In this document: positions 1 through 5,595 of the stretch, one piece after another
How the letters are laid out: the number at the start of each line of letters is the position of its first letter
Numbering within the stretch: position 1 is the stretch's first letter
Source: Clostridiaceae bacterium
GTDB taxonomy: Bacteria; Bacillota; Clostridia; Acetivibrionales; DUMC01
Assembly (NCBI GenBank): GCA_012512865.1
Contig: JAAZDH010000256.1
Location: forward strand, 1 to 6,752
Reading direction: 5' to 3'
DNA: 6,752 bases
Translations under genes and position numbers: made by a program
Notes under the pieces: generated by a model
Told to the model about the DNA's origin: nothing
The model's database searches: none
The model's input: the letters and a program-made list of their open reading frames with translations, nothing else

Positions 1-75
1 CTTTTTAACCGCCCAGTTTAAAATTTTGGATGAATATTCATCCGTAATCTTTGCGAACAAGCTCTGTTTCTCCAT
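1..75 (-). CDS. N-terminal fragment of an ECF-like sigma-70 factor
   Basis: Reading leftward from an ATG whose complement lies at 73-75, the frame stays open for 25 codons to the window edge. The peptide starts MEKQSLFAKITDEYSSKI and continues with LNWAVKK. A short acidic/aromatic start followed by 'KIL-WA-KK' resembles region 2.1 of clostridial ECF sigma factors, which bind core RNA polymerase and direct it to alternative promoters. A GGTGGG ribosome-binding site (79-84 on the complement) lies close to the ATG, which supports this start. The gene is divergent from everything else here, so it shares an upstream region with the RNA gene at 308-608. Only about 25 residues are visible: promoter-recognition regions 2.4 and 4 are outside the window, so the family call is recognition of a short N-terminus and not proof. 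Confidence 0.55.
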   Translation of the reverse strand, partial: MEKQSLFAKITDEYSSKILNWAVKK

Positions 76-141
76 TTTCCCACCACTCTTATTTCCGCTC
101 TCAATAAATATAGTAACGGGAGCTTGGTAAGTCTTAGTATA

Positions 142-150
142 ATTGTATCA
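142..150 (-). promoter_or_regulatory. Possible extended -10 promoter for the sigma-factor gene
   Basis: On the minus strand the sequence TGATACAAT matches the extended -10 form TGnTATAAT with one mismatch. It lies about 67 bp upstream of the sigma-factor ATG. The -35 position contains only an A-run, so any activity would depend on the TG extension. AT-rich DNA gives such matches by chance, so this is tentative. Confidence 0.3.
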
Positions 151-272
151 GAAATTTAAATATGTTTTTTCGGTTTATGCAGGATAATCAGAAAAAAATT
201 ATCGAAATTCACGAATAAGAAAGGCATGTAAAGCTTCCATATACATTTTGCAAAAACAATTGAAAATTATGC

Positions 273-301
273 TTGACAAGTCCAAGCCTGCCATGTAATA
301 A
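273..301 (+). promoter_or_regulatory. Strong sigma-A-type promoter of the RNA gene
   Basis: A perfect -35 hexamer TTGACA (273-278) is followed by exactly 17 bp and the -10 hexamer TAATAA (296-301). Transcription should start near 308. This is the best promoter match in the window, and what follows is not an open reading frame but a pairable sequence ending in a terminator. That layout suits a highly expressed noncoding RNA or a leader RNA. Confidence 0.75.
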
Positions 302-307
302 TATTCC

Positions 308-608
308 AAAATGGTGAGTGTGCATAAGCATCAAGTAATAGAAAGGGACACACCTCTCTTGAGCGGGAAGTATCCTTGTGAGATGTTGTTACTGTTGTTA
401 CTAAGATTTAGCCGAAAGCCCATGGCTTTAGCTACTGGGAGTGTCAAACTTACAAGACATTGAAAAAGCAGCAGTTGTTTTCTGAGCAAGAAGCATTTTT
501 GAGAGATGTAGAATGTCCCGGAGATGCGAGCTGCATAGGGGTGTCAAAACCCTACACGTGGAATAATAACCCGCGGAGTCACTTAATAATTGATTCTGCG
601 GGTTTTTT
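308..608 (+). ncRNA. Candidate structured noncoding RNA, family not identified
   Basis: About 300 nt lies between a strong promoter and an intrinsic terminator with no credible coding frame. Pairings I can trace by eye: GAGUGUG 316-322 with CACA(C)CUC 349-356; UAGC/AAAGCC 409-420 with GGCUUU/GCUA 424-434 (a long hairpin); CUUGU 375-379 with ACAAG 452-456; GACAUU 456-461 with AAUGUC 512-517; AAAAAGC 463-469 with GC(A)UUUUU 493-500; AUGC 524-527 with GCAU 533-536; UAGGG 536-540 with CCCUA 550-554. In addition GGGACA 345-350 is a perfect match for UGUCCC 514-519, a long-range or pseudoknot pairing that competes with 456-461/512-517. GUGUCAAA occurs twice (441-448 and 541-548). Helices nested inside long-range pairs suggest a folded RNA. 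Candidates considered are a standalone trans-acting RNA, a transposon-type guide RNA scaffold (HEARO/omega RNA or a TnpB right end), or a cis-acting leader of the gene at 747. I cannot assign a family from memory. Confidence 0.6.
569..608 (+). terminator. Rho-independent terminator of the RNA gene
   Basis: The left arm 569-581 (beginning ACCCGCGGAG) pairs with the right arm 591-603 in a stem of about 13 bp with two G-U pairs, around a 9-nt AT-rich loop (582-590). Six T residues (603-608) follow. This is a textbook intrinsic terminator. It lies about 138 bp before the methyltransferase start, so it either ends an independent RNA or acts as an attenuator for that gene. The left arm CCCGC (570-574) could instead pair with GCGGG at 363-367 inside the RNA. 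Confidence 0.88.
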
Positions 609-665
609 ATATTCTGCAGCCAGTTATTAAAATGTTTTTATGTGAAGATGTTGCATGTTAAAGGA

Positions 666-717
666 ATGCAGCCGTAAGGAAGAAACAGCTTTTTCTTTTT
701 GATTTTACGGGATGCAT
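666..717 (+). repeat. Long imperfect hairpin in the 5' leader of the methyltransferase-acetyltransferase gene
   Basis: ATGCA (666-670) pairs with TGCAT (713-717) and CCGTAA (672-677) with TTACGG (705-710). An inner A/G-rich arm (679-685) faces a T-rich arm (692-698). The total is about 18 bp, broken by small internal loops. It lacks a terminal T-run, so it is not a good terminator. It ends 16 nt before the ribosome-binding site at 734-740, where it could protect the mRNA 5' end, or it may be a remnant of a palindromic repeat. I found no convincing promoter between 609 and 733, so the downstream gene may depend on read-through from the RNA promoter. Confidence 0.5.
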
Positions 718-746
718 GCCTGGAGATATAGTTGGGGAGGTGTTGA

Positions 747-2291
747 ATGTTGTTTAATCCTGAACGGATTCAGCAATTTTATAATGAATACGGGGAGAAG
801 GAATGGAACCGCCTGGATTCTTCCGCATATCGCAGGCTGGTTTATCATGGTCATGTGAAATTCATGGAGCCTCATATAGGACCTGGAAAACATGTACTTG
901 ATGCCGGTTGCGGGGCAGGGAGGTTCAGTATCCGTATCGCACAAAGCGGAAGTAAAGTAACTCTCTTAGACATATCAAACGGTCAGCTTGCATTGGCAAG
1001 ACAGAAGATGAATGAAAGAGGTTTTGCCGGCCAGGTAGAAAAGTATATCGATGCGGATGTATCAAACCTTGATATGATTCCGGATGATTATTTTGATACG
1101 GTGATTTGTTACGGAGGAGTGCTGAATTACCTTTTCAGCAATGCAAGAAAAGCAGTTGATGAATTGAAGAGGGTTACAAAGAACAATGGAATGCTTATTT
1201 TAGGTGTTACCAGTTTGTGGGGGGTATTTCGTTTATGTGCAGTTAATGATGGAATGGCTCCTGAAAAATTCTGGGGTAAACCGGAGTACTGGAAAATCCG
1301 TGAGGTAGCTGTGACCGGAAATCTGGACCATCCTGATGTCAGCCACCCTCCCCGCCATTTATATACTGCGGCTGAATTAAAAAGCATGCTTAAGGATGCC
1401 GGGCTTTCAGAAATAAAGTTGGGGGCTTCTCCTTCAGTGATGTCAGGATTGGTAACACAAGCAGAACTGCTTGAGAAAAATGAAATTGCATGGAAGGCAA
1501 TACTTGATATTGAGAATTTATCTTACTGTGTTGAAAACCTTGCAGATGCAGGAGAATTTTTGCTGATAAAAGGTAGAGTGCTAAAAGGCGGGGGAGAGCC
1601 TGAAAAGGCTGAAAAGCATGAAAAGCCTGGAGAGCCTAAAGAGACTGAAAAGCCTGAAGAGCCTGAAAAGGCTGAAAAGGCTGAGGAGGTAGTCAAACCG
1701 GTAGCAAATGACCAAAAGGGCGATGTTGCAATCGAGAGCGATATAATAATCGAAACGGAGAGACTCATTTTAAGAGAATTCAAAAAAGATGACTGGAAAA
1801 AAGTACACCTTTATTCTACTGATGAAGAAGTAGTAAGGTTCATGACATGGGGGCCCAACACGGAGGAAGATACCCTGGCTTTTATTGACAGGACATTAAG
1901 GGAAAAATATAAGAATCCTCGCAAGGAATATCATTTTGCTGTGATTGAGAAAAATTCAGGCAGGTTGATTGGTAGTGTCATGATTGCCCTTGGGGGGGAT
2001 ATGGACCTGCATGGAATGCTTGGGTACTGTTATTCAAGAGAAGTCTGGGGGCAGGGTATTGGTACTGAAGTAGCCGGAGCACTTATTAAATTTGGGTTTG
2101 AAAGCTTGGGGCTTCACCGTATATGGGCAAATTGCGATACCATAAATAATGGCTCGCAAAGGGTTCTTGAGAAGAACCGGATGCGCAGGGAAGGATGTTT
2201 TAAAAAGAAAAGCTTTATTAAAGGGGAATGGCGAGATGAGTTTCAATATGCAATTCTAAAGGAAGAATGGGAAGCATACCAGGGCCGGTGA
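747..2291 (+). CDS. SAM methyltransferase-GNAT acetyltransferase fusion protein
   Basis: The 514-residue protein has two enzymatic halves. Residues about 1-279 form a class I SAM-dependent methyltransferase: the glycine-rich SAM loop VLDAGCGAGRFS is at 50-61, the acidic end of strand 2 is at D75 in LLDIS, and DADV is at 102-105. Residues 284-318 are a Lys/Glu/Pro repeat linker. Residues about 333-511 form a RimJ/RimL-type GNAT acetyltransferase: it starts with the hallmark ETERLILRE, has the acetyl-CoA loop Q435-G-I-G-T-E, and has N467-x-x-S470 before VLEK. The ATG is fixed by GGGGAGG at 734-740, six bases upstream. The protein is probably cytosolic, with no signal peptide or membrane segment. 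RimL relatives acetylate amino groups of proteins or small molecules such as antibiotics, but the substrate of either half is unknown. The frame is intact, unlike its downstream neighbours, which suggests the fusion is functional. No close terminator follows the stop. Confidence 0.93.
   Translation: MLFNPERIQQFYNEYGEKEWNRLDSSAYRRLVYHGHVKFMEPHIGPGKHVLDAGCGAGRFSIRIAQSGSKVTLLDISNGQLALARQKMNERGFAGQVEKYIDADVSNLDMIPDDYFDTVICYGGVLNYLFSNARKAVDELKRVTKNNGMLILGVTSLWGVFRLCAVNDGMAPEKFWGKPEYWKIREVAVTGNLDHPDVSHPPRHLYTAAELKSMLKDAGLSEIKLGASPSVMSGLVTQAELLEKNEIAWKAILDIENLSYCVENLADAGEFLLIKGRVLKGGGEPEKAEKHEKPGEPKETEKPEEPEKAEKAEEVVKPVANDQKGDVAIESDIIIETERLILREFKKDDWKKVHLYSTDEEVVRFMTWGPNTEEDTLAFIDRTLREKYKNPRKEYHFAVIEKNSGRLIGSVMIALGGDMDLHGMLGYCYSREVWGQGIGTEVAGALIKFGFESLGLHRIWANCDTINNGSQRVLEKNRMRREGCFKKKSFIKGEWRDEFQYAILKEEWEAYQGR
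1596..1700 (+). repeat. Lys/Glu/Pro repeat encoding the interdomain linker
   Basis: In-frame imperfect repeats of about 9 bases (variants of gctgaaaag, cctgaagag and cctgaaaag) encode alternating E-K-A, E-K-P and E-E-P triplets at residues 284-318. The segment is highly charged and contains several prolines, as expected of an extended, flexible or rod-like spacer between two folded domains. Because the unit is a multiple of three bases, copy number could change by slippage without breaking the frame. Confidence 0.8.
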
Positions 2292-2363
2292 ATGAAAGCA
2301 TGAATAAACCGGTATCCTCATTTGGAGATTAGGTTTCATATGAAGATAAATTTTCATAATTTA

Positions 2364-2394
2364 TTGTCTCCTGAAATGAACCTTTCGATATAAT
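2364..2394 (+). promoter_or_regulatory. Possible promoter upstream of the broken gene at 2580
   Basis: A perfect -10 hexamer TATAAT (2389-2394) has only a partial -35 match, TTGTCT (2364-2369), at a long 19-bp spacing. It could have driven the broken gene at 2580 with a leader of about 180 nt. A perfect 12-bp palindrome, GAAACCGGTTTC (2413-2424), lies just past the predicted start of transcription and is a possible protein-binding site. Both readings rest on short motifs. Confidence 0.3.
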
Positions 2395-2443
2395 AATCCG
2401 TCTTGTATCGGCGAAACCGGTTTCAAGCTTTTAACAAATAACT

Positions 2444-2542
2444 AGTAAGCATTCAAGTAAGCATTCAAGTATTAAGGCATTAAAGTATTAAAGAATTAAA
2501 GAATGATAACTCGTGATAGAAAAACATAGTACTCATAGTACT
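2444..2542 (+). repeat. Cluster of three short tandem repeats between genes
   Basis: The gap of about 290 bases between the stop at 2291 and the start at 2580 is mostly featureless but holds three adjacent microrepeats with different units. A 12-base unit agtaagcattca is repeated twice (2444-2467) with the start of a third copy. An 8-base unit near attaaaga is repeated four times (2471-2502). A 9-base unit catagtact is duplicated exactly (2525-2542). They look like replication-slippage products in noncoding DNA. No gene or RNA was recognised here. Confidence 0.8.
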
Positions 2543-2579
2543 CGAACAGAGGTAATTCTTTGGCAGGGAGGTGGAAGAT

Positions 2580-2954
2580 ATGGATAAGCAAAAAGAGTTT
2601 GAAGCATTGCTGAGTACATGAAGGAATAATTTCTGTAGATGGTGGTGATATGATAAGCTGCAAAGAAAAAAATGCGCTTGATGTCGTTGGACGCTATGAG
2701 GTTACAATTTGCGGAAAAACCTATGATACAATTTTGGTTATTGACGTTGAAAGTTGCAATGACGGCATAATGACACAAACATACCTGGATATAAACGGCA
2801 GAACTGTACTCTGGCGAAGATTTAACAAAGATGACTGGGCTTTCAAAAGTATCAGCAAAAGTGGACTGAAAGACTGCCGCAAAACAAAAAGGTCTGTGTT
2901 AATGGCGAAACCTATGTCCATTGGTATGACTGTATCACCAATTATGTTTTATAA
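2580..2954 (+). pseudogene. Frameshifted gene of about 124 codons, unknown family
   Basis: An ATG at 2580 has a strong GGGAGGTG ribosome-binding site, but its frame stops after 13 codons (TGA 2619-2621). Protein-like sequence resumes in the next frame from about 2623 (GIISVDGGDMIS) and runs through a clear domain (VVGRYEVTICGKTYDT, then YLDINGRTVLWRRFNKDDWAF) to about 2840. It then returns to the original frame as KYQQKWTERLPQNKK, then VCVNGETYVHWYDCITNYVL, ending at TAA 2952-2954. The second shift is explained by loss of one A in an A-run near 2834-2837; the first region appears to have lost bases near 2613 and 2624. Total loss is a multiple of three, so start and stop share a frame. The apparent 111-residue ORF from 2650 is only the middle of this gene with a wrong tail. 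The reconstructed product is soluble, rich in Trp, Tyr and Cys; I do not recognise a named domain. Confidence 0.75.
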
Positions 2955-2956
2955 AC

Positions 2957-2982
2957 TGGCGGGGCGAATACACGCCCCGTCA
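2957..2982 (+). repeat. GC-rich hairpin after the broken gene
   Basis: TGGCGGGGCG (2957-2966) pairs with CGCCCCGTCA (2973-2982), ten base pairs with one G-U, around a six-base loop. It begins three bases after the stop codon of the broken gene. The very GC-rich stem stands out in this AT-rich DNA. There is no proper T-run after it, so it is either a weak terminator or, more likely, a dispersed palindromic repeat of the GGGGCG...CGCCCC type common in many bacterial genomes. Confidence 0.65.
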
Positions 2983-3047
2983 TGACCCTTTATCCCAAGG
3001 TATCCCAAAAGTTGACATTATTGCGGCAAAGCGGCATAGTCCATCTA

Positions 3048-3076
3048 TTGACAAAATAGGTTTTATCCGTTAGGTT
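3048..3076 (+). promoter_or_regulatory. Probable promoter of the blaI-like pseudogene
   Basis: A perfect -35 TTGACA (3048-3053) is followed by 17 bp and TAGGTT (3071-3076). The latter keeps the T, A and final T, the three most conserved -10 positions, but is otherwise weak. Transcription would start near 3083, inside the palindromic site at 3085-3100. Another TTGACA at 3012-3017 has no plausible -10 partner. Confidence 0.45.
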
Positions 3077-3100
3077 TAATATAGGTTTAATGGATTAAAC
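3072..3100 (+). promoter_or_regulatory. Candidate BlaI-type operator
   Basis: GTTTAAT (3085-3091), two bases, then ATTAAAC (3094-3100) form a perfect 16-bp inverted repeat. A further half-site AGGTTTAAT at 3072-3080 repeats the one at 3083-3091, spaced 11 bp (about one helical turn). BlaI/MecI repressors bind as dimers to AT-rich palindromes overlapping their own promoters. The position at the predicted transcription start, 30 bp before the repressor start codon, fits autorepression. The specific match to this regulator is inference. Confidence 0.5.
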
Positions 3101-3129
3101 TTGGGGAGCAATTTGGGGGCAATTTACTT

Positions 3130-3350
3130 ATGGAGAGAATAAAGATTTTTGATGCAGAATACAAGTTTATGAATATCATCTGGAAGCATTCAACTGTGCC
3201 AACCACGGGATTGGTAAGGCTTGCGAGAGAAGAGCTTGGTTGAAAAAAATCAACAACCTACACTGTTATTCGAAGGTTATGCGAACGTAATGCCAAAAAA
3301 AAGAAAATACAATGGTTAGTGCTATGATAAAACGTGAACAGGTTAAGCGT
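3130..3350 (+). pseudogene. blaI: Broken BlaI/MecI-family repressor gene
   Basis: From ATG 3130 the frame encodes MERIKIFDAEYKFMNIIWKH followed by LVRLAREELG, then TGA at codon 38 (3241-3243), then KKSTTYTVIRRLCER. The pattern 'E..IM..IW', a linker, 'L', then 'W-KSTTYT-I-RL--RG' is the winged-helix DNA-binding domain of BlaI/MecI repressors. The stop replaces the expected Trp (TGG to TGA). A second lesion is the A8 run at 3295-3302: continuity with the downstream frame (ENTMVSAMIKREQVKR, 3303-3350) needs six or nine A residues. The sequence then passes directly into an M56 antirepressor tail, so the dimerisation domain and about half of the usual 120-130 residues are missing. No functional repressor can be made. 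A G-run (3115-3119) lies 10 bases before the ATG, a wide but possible ribosome-binding site. Confidence 0.82.
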
Positions 3351-4331
3351 TTGGCTTTTGGTGAAATTGGTGAAAATAATATTAAAAGCAGGATAAAGAG
3401 AATAATGAATTTTAAAAAACCCGGCTTTTGGATGGTTACCGTATCTATTGTCTTATTAATTGCTTTAGGTGTGATCCTGCTGACCAACGGAAGCAGGCAA
3501 TTCGATGGTTCAACTGTTAGCGGGGACAGGACATCAGCTGGAGCAGCCTATCATGTTGAAAATGACGAATATCACGATGTACATGGAAAAGAGATTGCAC
3601 TTGTATCTTCACAAGGTGATGAAGCGGCAACAGAAATATCATCTATAAATTTAATTCAAACAGATGGGAAAAGTTCTATCAAGGCGGAATTGCGTTGCGG
3701 AAAGAACATCACATTGCGTCTTGGTACACTGGAAGCTATCGTTAAGACAGGGCTTGATGGCATAGACATTAATATTCTAAAGGAGCGATATTCTCTTGTC
3801 GACTTTGGTGATAACATTATCGGAGTAATAGAGAAAGTGCCTTCAGCCCGGGGAGAGTTCATAATCGTAAATTTCTATAAGTATAATGATGAACAAATAC
3901 AAGAATTATGGTCAAACAGTGATTTATCTGCCCGGATTCAAAATATCAGCGGGGGGTATGTTGAACTGTATTTCTCCAAGTATAATTTTAAACATAAATT
4001 ACAATTAACGGAATATGAGATGAACCACTGGGAACAGAAAGCAGCAGAGTTAAAGGATAATAATATTAAAATTGATGATGGCTATTATTCGGAAATAAAA
4101 GATAACTTGCTAATTGATGCAATCGCTTATCATATCGAGAACTTGGATAATAGTGGAGAGAAAAAAGTGATGATACTGTCAGAAGTTCGTACAGTAGGTG
4201 CAAAAACTCCATACATAAGGGATCGGGCTGTTATCACAATTAAGAATAATAATGGAGTTCTAAGCATGGAAGATATTGTTTTCGAGAGAGAGTCAACGAA
4301 AGGCGAATCACTGTTTGACTACTTCAGCTGA
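3351..4331 (+). pseudogene. C-terminal remnant of an M56/BlaR1-type antirepressor
   Basis: The frame opening at ATG 3312 (339 codons) starts with BlaI residues, then switches near 3351 to LAFGE followed by NNIKSRIKRIMNFKKPGFW and a hydrophobic segment (about residues 40-58). This is how the end of the M56 peptidase region and last membrane helix look in clostridial BlaR1-like proteins, where the Zn-peptidase cleaves BlaI when the outside sensor is triggered. The N-terminal membrane helices and the HExxH peptidase are absent, so it cannot be an active antirepressor. About 270 residues of extracytoplasmic domain (residues 60-339) remain free of stops and end at TGA 4329-4331. Neither ATG 3312 nor the internal ATG near 3405 has a good ribosome-binding site, so translation is doubtful. 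The intact tail suggests the deletion is fairly recent, or that a membrane-anchored piece is still made. Confidence 0.72.
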
Positions 4332-4372
4332 TATTGTTGTGCTTTTATGCTTTATACATGCTCAAAAGTTAT

Positions 4373-4384
4373 GTCATAAATGAC
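4373..4384 (+). promoter_or_regulatory. Short inverted repeat upstream of the GNAT-methyltransferase gene
   Basis: GTCAT, AA, ATGAC form a perfect 12-bp inverted repeat in the 106-base gap between the M56 remnant and ATG 4438. It could be an operator half-site pair. No convincing -35/-10 pair or terminator was found in this gap, and a palindrome this short can arise by chance. Confidence 0.25.
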
Positions 4385-4437
4385 GGCAATAATTAAAAAA
4401 TAGAAAAGACATGAAATAATGGGAAGCAGGTGTTTGA

Positions 4438-5559
4438 ATGAGTAAACCAACATATAGAATTATTTCAATTAGAAATTGTCCAAGCTATTCTGAGCGTGCA
4501 ATTGACTGGTTCGCTTCAAAGTGGGGTATAGACCGTAAGGAGTATGAAAAAAGCATCTATGACTGTATTAATAATAACGAAAGCCTTCCTCAGTGGTATT
4601 TAGTGATTGATGAAAATGATGAAATTGTCGGGGGTTGCGGGCTTATTAAAAATGATTTTGTTGATAGAACAGATCTATTCCCGTATTTGTGTGCGCTCTT
4701 TGTTGAAGAAAAAGCCAGGGGTAATGCTTTGGGAGCAAGGCTTTTGGAAAACGCAAGAATTGACGGGGGAAGGCTCGGCTTTGACAAGCTGTACCTTTGT
4801 ACCGTTCATACCTCGTATTATGAAAAGTATGGCTGGAAATATATTGCTACCGGGCATCATTCCTGGGGTGATACGTCAAGGATATATGAAACACCGACCA
4901 TCAAGCAACCTTTACTTGAAAAGATGAGCGATTTTTTTGCAGCATGTATTGATGGGTATGATGAACATATGCTTAAAAATGTTGAGGGCTGCAAAGAGGG
5001 ATATATAAAGATGGCGGAGCTTATTCCGGACGGCACTGAAACAATTCTTGACCTGGGCTGCGGTACCGGGCTTGAGCTTGACGAAATATTCAAACGGCTG
5101 CCTGATGCATCGGTTGTAGGTATTGATTTAACACAGGCAATGCTGGATAAGCTTAGGCAAAAACATTTTGATAAGAATATCAAGTTAATCTGCGGGGATT
5201 TTTTTAATATTAATCTGGGTGAAAATATGTTTGATGCGGCAATTTCATTTCAAGCAATGCACCACTTTTCCCATGCCGAAAAAGTTGAATTATATACTAA
5301 AATCCATAGAGCACTCAATTCAAAGGGAGTATACATAGAGTGTGATTACATGGTGACTGAACAATCAGAAGAAGATAAACTTTTTGAAGAGAGCGTAAGG
5401 CTTCGATACGAAATGAATATCCCGGACGGTGAACTTTATCACTTTGATACCCCCTGTACCATTGATAACCAAATTATAATATTAAAGAAAGCTGGTTTTT
5501 TATCTGTTAAAATGGTTTGGCGAATGGGGAACACAACAATAATAGTGGCAAAAAAGTGA
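4438..5559 (+). CDS. GNAT acetyltransferase-SAM methyltransferase fusion protein
   Basis: The 373-residue protein carries a GNAT domain first and a methyltransferase second. In the GNAT half (about 1-145), LCALFVEEKARGNALGARLL at 84-103 is motif A. The acetyl-CoA loop reads R94-G-N-A-L-G where the usual pattern R/Q-x-x-G-x-G has Gly at the fourth place, a mild deviation. YYEKYGWKYIATG (127-139) is the typical C-terminal GNAT strand-turn. In the methyltransferase half (about 165-373), ILDLGCGTG at 203-211 is the SAM loop, D230 in VGIDLT ends strand 2, GDFFN is at 253-257, and AMHHFSHAEK (273-282) is the post-motif region. The start has AGGTG at 4428-4432, five bases upstream. The protein is cytosolic with no membrane segment. 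The domain order is the reverse of the 747-2291 protein. Substrates cannot be inferred; one protein doing acetylation and methylation of the same small molecule or peptide is a guess. Confidence 0.93.
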   Translation: MSKPTYRIISIRNCPSYSERAIDWFASKWGIDRKEYEKSIYDCINNNESLPQWYLVIDENDEIVGGCGLIKNDFVDRTDLFPYLCALFVEEKARGNALGARLLENARIDGGRLGFDKLYLCTVHTSYYEKYGWKYIATGHHSWGDTSRIYETPTIKQPLLEKMSDFFAACIDGYDEHMLKNVEGCKEGYIKMAELIPDGTETILDLGCGTGLELDEIFKRLPDASVVGIDLTQAMLDKLRQKHFDKNIKLICGDFFNINLGENMFDAAISFQAMHHFSHAEKVELYTKIHRALNSKGVYIECDYMVTEQSEEDKLFEESVRLRYEMNIPDGELYHFDTPCTIDNQIIILKKAGFLSVKMVWRMGNTTIIVAKK

Positions 5560-5595
5560 CCAGGAACAAAGTGGCCAAGAACCTGGACATGGGAT

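Noticed and set aside
383..463. A 26-codon ORF beginning ATG TTG TTA CTG with a Leu-rich start
   Set aside because: It has no ribosome-binding site and overlaps helices of the candidate RNA; the Leu run comes from the GTTGTTAC repeat.
311..560. Group II intron remnant (GTGTG near the start)
   Set aside because: No domain V hairpin or reverse transcriptase sequence is visible.
501..608. T-box riboswitch (GAGAGA, GTGGAA and a CCGCGG near a terminator)
   Set aside because: The conserved T-box core AGGGTGGnACCGCG is absent, and the downstream gene is not an aminoacyl-tRNA synthetase or amino-acid gene.
1523..1783. Antisense ORF rich in Ser/Phe/Gly opposite the linker
   Set aside because: It is a shadow of the Lys/Glu/Pro repeat on the coding strand, with no ribosome-binding site.
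2444..2502. CRISPR-like array
   Set aside because: Units are 8-12 bases, directly adjacent, with no spacers.
2650..2985. Stand-alone 111-residue protein
   Set aside because: Its C-terminal tail is out of frame relative to the better protein sequence ending in WYDCITNYVL, and the real start with a strong ribosome-binding site is at 2580.
3241..3243. TGA read as Trp (recoded or alternative genetic code)
   Set aside because: Intact genes in the window end with TGA (2289, 4329, 5557), and the blaI locus also carries a frameshift and a deletion, so simple decay explains it.
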